From Mesomycoplasma ovipneumoniae (GTDB lineage Bacteria > Bacillota_I > Bacilli_A > Mycoplasmatales > Metamycoplasmataceae): a stretch of DNA of 64,000 nucleotides. Made by a program: the position numbers and the translations under genes. A model generated the notes under the pieces. The model was not told where the DNA came from. It did no database searches and saw only the letters and a list, made by a program, of their open reading frames with translations. The stretch spans positions 682,001-746,000 of the forward strand of contig NZ_CP146003.1 of NCBI RefSeq assembly GCF_038095975.1. Direction: 5' to 3'. Below are positions 42,627 through 52,805 of the stretch, in pieces; the stretch's first letter is position 1; every line of letters starts with the position of its first letter.

Positions 42627-44860
42627 TATTTTTCTCCTTGTTCTTGATTTTCAGAATTATTTTCAACTTTTTTTAATTGATTTTTTTTATAAACTAACAA
42701 TCTTGAAATTACAGCAATTGAGACTAAAATTATTGAAAGTGTCCCGACTATTAAATAAGCAAGATTATTTGCTAACCACTGACTTTGCTGTTCGCTGTTG
42801 AATTGTTCAATAAGTGCTGAAAAATTCTGAATTGGATCAGAGTTTTGTTGAGAGTTATTTATTGAAGAAGATCCTTGATTTGCCTGAGGTTTTTCGTCAA
42901 AATAAGCAACATGACCTAATATTTGGTTTAAAAGATTGATTTGGCGTCCAAGTTTAGTCATTGCCACAAATTGATTAACTAAATTAGAACTTATTTTGTT
43001 AGACTCATTATGAAAAAGGGCAACTTTTTCATGTGCTTGAGCAAAATAACGGTTAATATCTTCGCGAGTTAAATTCAATTTTTTGAGATTTTCGTCAAAT
43101 TGTTTTTCTTTTTGCTCTGCAGCTGCTTTGTCAACTGCATTTGGTTTTGCCAAATATTGGAAAAATTTATCTTGAAGAACAATTAGGTTTAAAAAATAAA
43201 TTAAATAATAATGAGATCAAGCTTTATTATTGTCAATTTCTGATTTTTTTAAGTAAGATAAAAACTGAAATTGTGAAGCGGAAAACACAGTTGCATTAGA
43301 AGAATTTATATAATCTTGGGCCAATTTTTTCTGAGCATCAAGAAAATCTTGGTTATAAAAAACTTTAGTTAATAAATAAAAGAAATTATAAATTGTTGTT
43401 TGTGAACCAGGAGAATAATAACGAATTTGGTCAAAACTAAACTGGTCTTGAATATTCAATGTTGAGAAAAACTGGTCAATTACAGCAGTTACACCTAAAT
43501 TTGAATTGTATAAATTTGTTGTTATTGCTTGTATTTGTGCCGGAGTCGCCCCTTCAGGAAAATCAGTATAATGGGGAGTATCATAGACTTTTTCAGCTTT
43601 TGACTTGTCAGCTGGATCACGAACTTGATTAACAAAGTCAACAATTTTTACTTTTGCATTAATTTTATTTCCAGCCGGATCAAGTGAGACTGATTCAATA
43701 AAATATTTAAAACGTGAATTTAACGGATTTAAGAAGAAAAAAATGTTATTTTTTTCTTCTTGTGATGCTGAATTATAGAGTTGAACTACTTGTTGAGGCG
43801 TCATAGCTGCATATTGAGGTGCAATAATTGGCGGCAAATCGGGGGCAATTCGCACTTCAAATTCAGGTTTTTCGGCCACATCAGGTGGATTTTGGTTAGT
43901 AATTTTTTTAATTGCAAAATTAATTTGTTCCTGGGCTGATTGAGATGAACTTGGATTTGGCAGTTGATTTAAAGTAAAATCAAGTAAAAGTGACTGTTTT
44001 TCAAAGTAGTTTTTAATTCAGTCATTTCAAGAAGTTATTCCTTCTTTGCCAATTGGCTTGCTAGCTAACAAAAGGTTTTCTTCAGTATCAGACCTTTCGG
44101 AAAATTTATCAAGGTTAAAATTCTTTTTATAAACAGGAAATTCTTCTTCTTTAAAAAGATATTGTTTATATTGGGATGTAAGCCCTTGAAAATAAGTCTT
44201 AATTCGGTTTTCAAAATCTTTGCCCTTAAGCGTGTTTGGGACTTCTGTTACTTTTGAGGTTTTAACATTATTTATTTTTTCATAATTATCGTCATTGTTA
44301 GTTCCTCATTCAAGACCTTGGTAGTTTTCTTTGTCAAAACTAACATCACCACGTTTTAGTTTTAGATTATTGGCAAAAGCAAAAGGGCTAATAATATTAA
44401 GGCCAAATTCACTTGGATTCTTTTTTAGACCTTCACGGTTTCGCTTAAAATAATCACGAAGTTGAATTCAGAAAAAACTTTGCTGTAGTTTTTCTTCAAG
44501 ATTATCACGAGTTTTTGAAGCAATATCAGCGAGTTTAATTTTAATATCTTCGTCAACTTTATTAATAAATTGGTCAATTAATGATTCTTTTTGGGCTTCT
44601 CAGTATGCTTTATTTTGCCTTAAATCTTCTTCAGTAATTGGCTCAGCCTTTTTTTCACTTGTGCCAGCTGAGGCTTGGCCTTGTCCGCCAGGATTTTGGC
44701 CAGAGTTTGCTGGTGGATTTGCAGGAGATGGGGTAGTTTGTTGAAATTCAACAACAGCAGGACTAAAAGTTGAAGCTGATGAAAGGAAAAATAAAGATGA
44801 AATTGAAAAGACTGATAAAATAGGCGCAAAAACTAGTTTATTTTTTAATTTTTTAGACAT
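42626..44860 (-). CDS. F1-like ATPase-associated large membrane protein (MSC_0620 family)
   Basis: A 744-residue protein with N-terminal signal sequence (LVFAPILSVFSISSLFFLSS), a Pro/Gly-rich linker, a long mostly helical external domain and a single C-terminal membrane segment (LAYLIVGTLSIILVSIAVISRLLVY is spread over about 25 residues near 705–730). A charged cytosolic tail of about 18 residues follows. It is the probable membrane link between the F1-like motor and the surface. It lies between epsilon-like and alpha-like genes with 8-bp and 1-bp overlaps. No lipobox is seen. Confidence 0.85.
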
Positions 44861-45323
44861 GATTCACCTCGGTTTGAACTAAAAAAAACAGTTGCATCAA
44901 ACGGTTTTGTTCATTTTCTTGTTTAGCAAGCATATAATTATTATACAATTCCAAATTTGAGCCTAGTTCTAAATTTGCTTGCATTTGCAATTTGTGCAAA
45001 AGTGTGTTTTTGCTTTTTTGATTTGATTTTTTCTGAATATAATATTCTTTTTTATCAGTTTTATAAAAAATCAAATCATCATAAAGTCGAATAGAAGCGC
45101 TGTTTTCTAAGGAAAAAAGCAATGATTTGTGGGCAAAAAAATAAAAAACCCCGGAAGAAATTTCGATTTTTATGAGCGAAAAATCAAGATTTGAAACAAT
45201 AAATGGTTCAAGTGGTGCAAAATATTTTTCCTGTTCAATGTTAATATATATTTTGCAATCTTTAAAATTTATAGTTTTATTTTCAGGGGTCAAAATTCGG
45301 AAATTTCAAAGTTGTGATTCCAT
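44853..45323 (-). CDS. F1-like ATPase epsilon-type subunit (MSC_0621 family)
   Basis: 156 residues: an N-terminal beta-rich half typical of epsilon/delta subunits (PLEPFIVSNLDFSLIKI, FFAHKSLLF) and a helical C-terminal half. The start MESQLW includes a TGA-encoded Trp. It overlaps the next gene by 8 bp. Assignment rests on position in the cluster and domain layout. Confidence 0.75.
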
Positions 45324-46190
45324 TTAAAAAATTCCTTTCGGCTTGCTCTTAATCAAGTTTAGTTCCTCAATTTCTAGCTCACGTTCAATTTTTAAAATTG
45401 TTGTCTTAAGACGTAAAATTTTTTCCTCGATTTCTTTTAAAAGGGTATTTTCGTGAATAAGTTTATTTTTATAGACGATAAATTGTGATTCAAGCAGTAA
45501 AACTTGCACTGATGTAGCAAAATATGTCTGAATTTGGGTTTGGTAAAATTCTTCAAAATTAGGGAAAAAACGAACTTTATCAAGGTTAGCTTTGAATTTG
45601 TCAATTGTTTCTTGAGTTGTTTCCATTTTAAATTCAAATTGGTTTAAAGGGAAAATTGTTGCAATAAAATTAGGGATTTTATTTGAATAAACGGCCATTT
45701 TTACTGATGAAAACTGACGAGTTTTGAGTCCATATTCAATAACTTGACCAATTTTTACTGAATTTTCAAAGGAATTGTCTAGATTTTCAAAACTAGTTAT
45801 GATTTTCATATTGTTTTTCTTTGCAAAATTAATTGCCCGAACACCAAGAGGAACAATAAAATCTTTTTCAGTATAATTTTCTAAAATTTTAGCTTCAATT
45901 TGATCAAAAAAGTTTTGCGTATATTTTTCATTTGATGAAGGATAAATTCAAAGATTAATATTCTGACAGGCAAAAGCTTTTTTTGTCAGTAGTGACAGTT
46001 TTGCGCTAAAAGATCTTTGCGGACTAAATTGAGCAAGTAAAAACTGGCCAATCAAGAAAAATTCATAAACATTTCTTATTGTTCTTAAAAGAAGATTAAT
46101 TTGGATTAGAGAAATATTTCGATTTAGTGACACTAAATCATAAATTTTGATGAAATTGTCTCTTTTTTCCTTTTTTTCATTTATGTTCAT
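45324..46190 (-). CDS. F1-like ATPase gamma-type subunit (MSC_0622 family)
   Basis: 288 residues with long helices at both ends (IKIYDLVSLNRNISLIQ at the start, ENTLLKEIEEKILRLK at the end) around a central domain, the coiled-coil stalk layout of gamma subunits. The stop codon directly abuts the epsilon-type ATG (TAAATG). Sequence similarity to canonical AtpG is not evident by eye, so the call is by order and fold. Confidence 0.75.
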
Positions 46191-46215
46191 AATTTAGACT
46201 CCCAAATTAAAGTAT

Positions 46216-46761
46216 TTATCCTTTTTTATTTGGTTCCTTTTGATCTTCTAAACTTGATGCCAAAGAAACTTCGCTGAAAATAACTTTAAGTGTTTTTGTT
46301 TGCGGATCTAGAAAAACAATGCATCCTTCGACAACTTCAACAAAACGGCTTTTGTTAGCAATAAAATCTCAAGCAAGTGTGTTTAGATTCCCAAGAAGTG
46401 CTGAAAATCTTGAATCAGAACTGTCTGAATAAAAATTACTTGCTCTAACATTTGAAGATTCAACCTGAGCAATTATCGGAACAAGCCCTTTTGAGCCAAA
46501 ACGACTTGAGCGCTGTCAAGAAATAACAAAATTTTTAAATACTAACTCTGTGGTTGACTTGTAAGAGTCAACAACTTTTTTTTGGTATTTTTCCTTCATT
46601 GAGGATTTTGCTTTTTGCGAAGATACAAGCAAAGTTAAATTCATTAGTGCATCAAAACTAATAAAATTGGGATGATTAATTAAATCATAATAGTCGCGAA
46701 ATTCTGTTTTTGTATCAATTTGGGTTGGATTTGCTTGCTTTTTCTTTCCTAAAATTTTCAT
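46216..46761 (-). CDS. F1-like ATPase-associated protein (MSC_0623 family)
   Basis: A 181-residue soluble protein, start MKILGKKKQANPTQ, TGA read as Trp at two places. It has no membrane segment. The C-terminal half looks beta-rich (FVEVVEGCIVFLDPQTKTLKV is a clear strand-turn-strand stretch). It lies 25 bp before the gamma-type gene and 44 bp after the membrane gene. Role unknown beyond cluster membership. Confidence 0.75.
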
Positions 46762-46805
46762 GATTTGTTCCTTATTTTTTAACTTTTAGATTTGGAGTCT
46801 TAGAT

Positions 46806-48347
46806 CTAAGATGATTCTATTTTTTCATTTTCAACTTTTTGATTTTGATCTTGAGATGATTTGTTTTTTGTTGTTAGAATTAAAGTATTTTTACCAATTG
46901 CAATAAATAAATTTGTCAAAACAAAAATTGCTAGTAAAAGAGTTAAAATCCCAAGAAAATAGAAACTATAGTCAATATAAAAAACTGACACTAAATCTTT
47001 TTGGTAGTCTTCTGGCTTAACTTGTGAAACGACTGATGTATAAATATCAATATTCAATAAATAAATGAAATTAAAAATTGTGTATAAAACAATAAAAAAA
47101 CTTACCATTAATTTCATCCAAAGTGGAAATTCGGGTTTAATTCTAACAAGAGCAAAATAAATGGTAAGGAAAAATACTAGCTGAGTTGAGTTTATCCAAA
47201 TTGTCTCATGAACTGAATAACTTAAATATGAAACAACAAAACTTACAATAAAAGATAGCAGAATAAAAATGAATGGAAGAGTATTTAATTGATAATCTTT
47301 AATTTTATTTTTTAGTCGAGTAAGATTTAAAACAAAATAAAGAATTAATAAAACAACATGAATCGAAATACCAATTATTGTCGGCAAATAATTGGGCACG
47401 ATATTATTTCCAAAAGGAAGAAACTGAACAAAATTACTTATCGAATAAACAGTTATATAAACACTATATATAAAAATTCCAATAGCTATAAAAATTAAGA
47501 CCGAAAGTGCTGGAGTATATTTTTTAAGTCGAATAAAACTTTGACGGTAAAAATAAATTTGCGGACTATAATATAATAAAGCTAATACTAAAACTCCCAT
47601 TAAAATTGCAATTAAAATTAACGAATTAGTTAGTTTTGCAACTTCTGTGATAAAAGTATAAATTCAATTTGCAACTGGATTGTCATAAGTAACGGTCGAA
47701 ACTGATGAGTTTTCAGGGGTAGAAAACACCATTGAAGCAAAAATTCCAAATAAAGTACCTGATGTAACAATGGCAGACGCTAAACTTATATGCTTAAAAG
47801 TGAAAAGCTTTTTATAGTCATAGTTAATTTTGTCATCTGTTCGCCCTAGCCAAAGTCAAAGGGAATAATCAAGTAAAATATAAATAAAAATTTGGGCAGA
47901 AATGCCAAGAATATGACTCCATTCTGTCGTTAGTCAAGCAAAATAAACAACTAAATTGACTAGTGAAAGGAACAAATATACTGATAAAATTATGTATTTA
48001 TGCGTTTTATTTTTAAGGCCTAAAAATTTTAAACCTTTAAATAAAAAGATAATACTAAAAAATAACAAAAAAACCGATCTTGCAACTCTTGGAGCAATAA
48101 ATTCCCGAATTTCATCATCAATAGGATTAAAAATTAGCGAAATACTTGAAACCCTTGAAATCGGGGCGTTTTGGTCAATATCTACTATGTTCAGGAATGA
48201 TCGACGGGCGTCAAAGAAAATTGCTGTGCTTAAACCGAGCAAAAATAGAATAAAAAGGACACGAAGAAAAATACGCGCTAAATTCTTCTTGTCTTTTTTA
48301 GCTAGCTTTGCATTTAAGCTATAAGCCTCAGCACTAACCGCATTCAT
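46806..48347 (-). CDS. F1-like ATPase-associated polytopic membrane protein (MSC_0624 family)
   Basis: 513 residues with about 12 hydrophobic segments spaced through the whole protein, starting after a basic cytosolic N-terminus (LAKKDKKNLARIFLRV). It is first gene of the F1-like cluster. In such clusters this protein is the candidate membrane base for the motor; whether it conducts ions is not known. The start follows AAAAGGAGGTCAAA. Upstream is a T14-rich stretch (48390–48403) and the divergent HAD gene promoter. Confidence 0.82.
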
Positions 48348-48492
48348 TTTGACCTCCTTTTTCGTGTTGAAATGCTAACATTATAACCTTTTTTTTTTTT
48401 TTTTGTTGACAAAAATGTAAAAAAAATTGCCTAAAAAAATATCTAATTTAAAATAATTTTTGTTTTTAGTGTTTTATTTTATAATTTTAGAA

Positions 48493-49296
48493 ATGGTTAA
48501 AAAATTAATATTTAGTGATATTGACGGAACTCTTTATTGCGGTGATTTTTCCGTTGATAAGGAAACAATTGATTTTCTAAAAAATAATAAGGATAACTTT
48601 ACCTTAATTTTAAATACAGGTAATCCTTTGGGCTCAAGAATTTTACAAACAGCAAAACTCTTAGAAATTCGTTATGTTTTGACATCTAATGGTGCTTTAT
48701 TTAGTGATTTAAAAGAAGACAAACATACTTTAATTCACGGGCCAATTTCACAAAAATCACAAGAGTTTGTTTTTAAAATTGCCAGAGATTTAGATATGCA
48801 ACTAAATTTTTGAACAAGTCAAAAATATTTTAGCTTTAATTTTAAAGAGCAAAATTATTCCTATTTTAACTACCCGCTTTTAGATCCTGAAAATGAGGTA
48901 TTTTTTACTGATAGCCCACAAAAAGATGTAATAAAATTAGAACTAATTGGCCCAAGCCAAGCTTTAGAAAAGGCTTATAAATTATTAGAAGAAGATGGCG
49001 ATCTTGAAGGGGTTTTAATTAATAACATAAGTATTGAAATTGGTAAAAAGGGAACAAATAAAGGAAGTGCTGTTGAATTTGTCGCAAAAAGTTTTGGAAT
49101 TGATGTCCAAAAAACAATGACAATTGGTGATAGTCCTAATGATATTTCAATGCTTGAAAAAACTAATTTTTCTTATGCAATGGCAAATGGCTATGAAATT
49201 GTTAAAAAAACAGCAAAACTCAACACAAGCGCTTGCGATCAACAAGGGCTAGTTTATGCAATTAAAGACTTTTTATATCGAACAAAATTTGACTAA
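48493..49296 (+). CDS. Cof-type HAD phosphatase
   Basis: 267 residues. Motif I FSDIDGTLYC, motif II LNTGNP, Lys in IEIGKKGTNKGSAVE and motif IV TIGDSPNDISML are intact, with a large type-IIB cap in the middle (residues about 80–190). It should dephosphorylate sugar phosphates or nucleotide cofactors; substrate unclear. The start MVKKLIF is chosen over an upstream ATG because the longer version adds only a hydrophobic stretch from AT-rich DNA. It is divergent from the F1-like cluster. Confidence 0.9.
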
Positions 49297-49330
49297 AAAA
49301 GTGTTTTAGTCAAATTTTGTTTAGTTTTTC
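49281..49330 (+). terminator. Terminator of the HAD phosphatase gene
   Basis: AACAAAATTTGACTAAAA pairs with TTTTAGTCAAATTTTGTT, followed by TAGTTTTTC; the stem includes the last codons and the stop. Confidence 0.85.
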
Positions 49331-49353
49331 TAATATTAAAATAATTAAAAAGT

Positions 49354-50037
49354 TTAAATTCAATTAATTTTAAATGGTTTTTTCTGTTGTTTGATTTGAT
49401 AAAAATAAGCAACAAGTTGGATTGTCGAAATCAAGAAACCAATAATTTGAAAAATGAATGACGGAAGGTAAACGTCATTTTTTTCAATAACAAATTGCAA
49501 GAAAAAGTAGATCAGTCAAGCAAAGTTTAAGAGAAATAAATTTAGCAAAAAAGTAAGTGGGATAAATTTAGTTGTTTTGTTTTTAATACCTAACAAAGTT
49601 TGTGGTAAAAAGGCAATATTTACGCAAAATCCGGCAAAAATTCCGAGATATTTAGCATAAAAAACAAGATTTCCTAAAGAAATGTTGGCCCAAAAGAAAA
49701 TTCCAAGTAGTACAATCAGTAGAAAAACTGTTAATGCAAAAGACAAAAAACTAAAATTTATTAGTTGTCTTCTTGTTGTTTTTGCTTTAAAAATATAAAT
49801 TTGAGCTAAAAAGATAAAAGTAGAAAGTCCGCTAAATACTTGCGGAATAAAAACTTGTAAATCACGAATTGCAAAGCCTAAAAGTGCAAATCCAAAAATT
49901 CCCAAATAGTAAATTCATCAGCTTAATAATGAAACTTTTGGTGGTTTTTTTGCTAAAAAAGTATTTATTACTAAAGGTAAACCGATTATCGAAGTTAAAG
50001 AAGCTGCAATTCAACCAATTATTGTTATATATGTCAT
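49354..50037 (-). CDS. PQ-loop-like membrane protein
   Basis: 227 residues with seven hydrophobic segments. The C-terminal part CVNIAFLPQTLLGIKNKTT has the Pro-Gln of a PQ-loop, and an earlier DLQVFIPQVFSGLSTF is a second PQ. This is the SWEET/PQ-loop transporter fold. The ATG at 50037 follows GGCAGGAGAT, and the early TGA codons are Trp. Substrate unknown. It lies 28 bp downstream of mgtE, probably in the same cdaM–mgtE transcript. Confidence 0.75.
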
Positions 50038-50065
50038 ATCTCCTGCCTAAAAAATGAACATTATA

Positions 50066-51529
50066 CTACAATAATAAAAAAATAATAATTGTTACACCAA
50101 AAAATATTAAAGTAGAGATTGAATCTGTTACAGTTGCTAAAATTGGCGCTGACATAACAGCAGGATCTCTTTTTGTTGCTTTTGCAATCATTGGAATTAT
50201 TGCGCCAAGAATTTTAGAAAAAATAATTACAGTTAAAAGTGAAAATGATGAGGCAAAAGAAATAATTAAAACATAATCGCGAATCGTTAAATTTGAAATT
50301 GAATTTTCGGGAATTTGCGAGTTTTTAATCTCACCTGAGAGAGTAAAATAAATTACTAACCGTATAAAGTTAAGAACCATCAAAACTGTGCCAACAATAG
50401 CTCCAACGCCAATTTCTTTTAAAAGAACCTTAGAAAAAAAGTTAGAACGATTAATTTCCTTTAATGAAATCGAGCGGACAATTGTTGTTGCTGATTGGGA
50501 ACCAGCATTTCCGGCCGATCCAGAAATTACCGGGATCATTGAAACAATTGTGGTAATAAAAGATGAAAGGCCAATTGATTTAATTGAATCATTTTCGCTA
50601 ATTGCATCAGTGAATTTTTGAATAATAAATTGCGACAAGGTTGAACCAAACATTAAAATTATTAGTCAAAAAACACGGGATTTAACAATCTGGATTATTG
50701 TGGTTTTAAGATAAGAATCCTCAACTTCTTGCGGTAAAATTCCGGCTAATTTATAAATATCACTTGTTGCTTCTTCTTTAACAATGTCAATAATATCATC
50801 ACTTGTAACCATCCCAATTAATCTTTGGGCGGTATTTACAACTGGTAAAACGGAAAAATCATTTTTAGCGAAAACTTCAGCGGCATGCTCTTTTTTGTCA
50901 GTTGTTACTAAAAAAGGAACTTGAAAAACTATTTTTTCAATATTTAAATTAGGATCAGAAAAAACTATATCTTCAAGTGTCGCAGCGCCAATCATTTTTT
51001 TTTGCGAATCAACAACATAATAATAATGCACAAGTTCAGAAATATCTTTATATTTACGGATTTTTTCAATCGCTTGGGCACAAGTTAATTCATTTGAAAG
51101 ATAAACAATATCAACGGACATAAAAGAGCCGATTTGATTTGAATTATATTGTAAAAGTTGGTTAACCCTTTTTCTTGTATCTGGATCAATATTACGCAAA
51201 ATTCGTTTAGCAACATTATCAGGAACTTCATCTAAAAGCTCAACAATTTCATCAGCATAAAGTTCATCAAGAAGTTGATTCATCATCTCATTTGGCAAAC
51301 TGATGACTAATTCTGATTGAATTTCAGGTGAAAAAAAGGTAAAAATTTCGCCGGCTGTAACGGTGTCTAGCATTCTAAAAAATAAAAGACGCTGAAACTG
51401 ACTAAATTTAGATACTTCTTCAGCTACTTCTGAAAGTGGTTTTTGGTTTGTGTATTCACGGACTTGATTAATTTTTTTATTGTTTACTAAATCAATTAAC
51501 AAAGAACTTTTTGGTTCAAAATTTTGCAT
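50066..51529 (-). CDS. mgtE: Magnesium transporter MgtE
   Basis: 487 residues in the MgtE order: N-terminal superhelical domain with EIVELLDEVPDNVAKRIL (residues about 20–130), two CBS domains (about 135–255; IGSFMSVDIVYLSNELT, LIGMVTSDDIIDIVKEEA) and a five-helix membrane channel. The channel contains PVISGSAGNAGSQSATTIVR, the conserved Mg-site and pore region. It conducts Mg2+ under control of cytosolic Mg binding to the gating domains. It begins 6 bp after cdaM. Confidence 0.95.
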
Positions 51530-51535
51530 TAAAAG

Positions 51536-52147
51536 TTATTTTTTAGCAGTATTTGTTTGACTTGAATTTAGTTCTTTTGTTAAAACTTCAGTAAAAGTTT
51601 CAAGATTTGTAACCTTAAAAAAATTTGCATCACGAACAATCACAACCTCACCACTTTGTTCTGAAACAACAACTGTTATTGAATCAGAAACCTCAGAAAT
51701 ACCTAAAGCAGCCCGGTGGCGGGCGCCATATCGGTCTTCAAGTGTTGATTCAGAAACCGAAAAATATGTAGAGGCATACAAAATTCGGTCATCAACAATA
51801 ATAACTGCCCCATCATGCAATGGCGAACTTTTTTGAAAAATAGCGATTAAAAGCGAGGAATTTATTAAGGAATCAATTTTTACCCCGTCAGTACGGAGAC
51901 TATCAAGAAGAATATTACGTTGCAAAGTGATAATTGCACCGACTTTATTTTTGGATAAATATTTAACTGCAAAATAAAGTTCATAAACTATTTTTCTTTG
52001 CGTAGATATGCCTAAATCAACAAAACTACGATTAACCTTGTTTTTATGCAGTGTTTTTATATGATTGTAAATAAAAAAAACTGCAAAAAAAAGACCTAAA
52101 ACTAGGGTTAACGCTGAAATTATCAAAACAACAATATCTAAATCCAT
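51536..52147 (-). CDS. cdaM: Diadenylate cyclase (c-di-AMP synthase), single-membrane-segment type
   Basis: 203 residues. One N-terminal membrane segment (VVLIISALTLVLGLFFAVFF) precedes the DisA_N catalytic domain. Both active-site motifs are intact: DGA in SPLHDGAVII and RHR in YGARHRAALG. It joins two ATP into c-di-AMP, the essential second messenger that controls potassium and osmotic balance. Mollicute CdaM has just this architecture. It lies upstream of mgtE in an operon. Element M7 lies about 105 bp upstream, oriented in the same direction. Confidence 0.94.
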   Translation of the reverse strand: MDLDIVVLIISALTLVLGLFFAVFFIYNHIKTLHKNKVNRSFVDLGISTQRKIVYELYFAVKYLSKNKVGAIITLQRNILLDSLRTDGVKIDSLINSSLLIAIFQKSSPLHDGAVIIVDDRILYASTYFSVSESTLEDRYGARHRAALGISEVSDSITVVVSEQSGEVVIVRDANFFKVTNLETFTEVLTKELNSSQTNTAKK

Positions 52148-52201
52148 AATAGCCCCTTTTTACTTTATTTAAAATATTATATATTATTTTTTTATTTTCG
52201 A

Positions 52202-52253
52202 CAAACAATTATTTTTAATTATTTTTTTACAGTTTTTTTACTTTTTAAAAAAA
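52202..52253. repeat. Duplication flanking M7 (other copy 52687–52738)
   Basis: About 52 bp (CAATTATTTTTAATTATT…ACTTTTTAAAAAA) recur on both sides of M7 with a few changes. The right copy merges into the terminator of the Cys/His repeat gene. Confidence 0.85.
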
Positions 52254-52686
52254 TACAACTACTATTTAAACTCAACGCAAATAGAAAACTCATTTTTATT
52301 TAAATTGAGCCTAAAAAAATATATGAAGTTTTGAAAGAACAATAACTAAAAGCCCTAAATTTATAGATTTCTAAACGGTTAAATTTAAGGCATTCCATCA
52401 TATCTAAAAATATAACGGAAAATTCGCACTGCCTGATTTTTTTATGACAAAAACATCCTTGATTACCCCTTAATTCAATATCAAAATTTATTAATTTATT
52501 CTTAGTGAAGTTTATTATAACATAATTTTATTTTAGACCAAACATTTTTTTTTTTTTTTTTACAAAGGGTTAAATTTAAAATAATAAAGATTAGGACTTT
52601 AGTTCAAAAAACACGGATTTAGCGGTTTTTCCGCATTTATATTCACTAAAAAGTGAATTTTTGCCATCAAACTGTCAAACTCAGGA
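52254..52686 (-). mobile_element. M element copy 7 (3' end truncated)
   Basis: On the minus strand: left terminus CTGAGTTTGACAGTTTGATGG, A17, TTGGTC, TATAAT, AAGGGGTAATCA and ATG TTT TTG TCA TAA, hairpins with GCCTTAAATTT, and CTCAATTTAAATA. It stops after the ACTACTATTTAAAC-type segment without the right terminus, yet still has a flanking duplication. Its promoter faces cdaM. Confidence 0.85.
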
Positions 52687-52737
52687 GAAACAATTATTTT
52701 TAATTATTTTTTTCAGACTTTACTTTTTAAAAAATAT

Positions 52738-52782
52738 AAACTCCTTTTTCCTAAAAATTTTTAAGAAAAAGGAGTTTATATA
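52738..52782 (-). terminator. Terminator of the Cys/His repeat gene
   Basis: AAACTCCTTTTTC and GAAAAAGGAGTTT form a perfect stem over a 14-base loop, with T runs on the minus strand. Confidence 0.9.
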
Positions 52783-52805
52783 AAATGTTAAATAAAATAA
52801 AAATT

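Noticed and set aside
39724..48347. Canonical F0F1 ATP synthase operon
   Set aside because: No a, b, c or delta subunit genes; instead large non-F0 membrane proteins, so it is the F1-like type.
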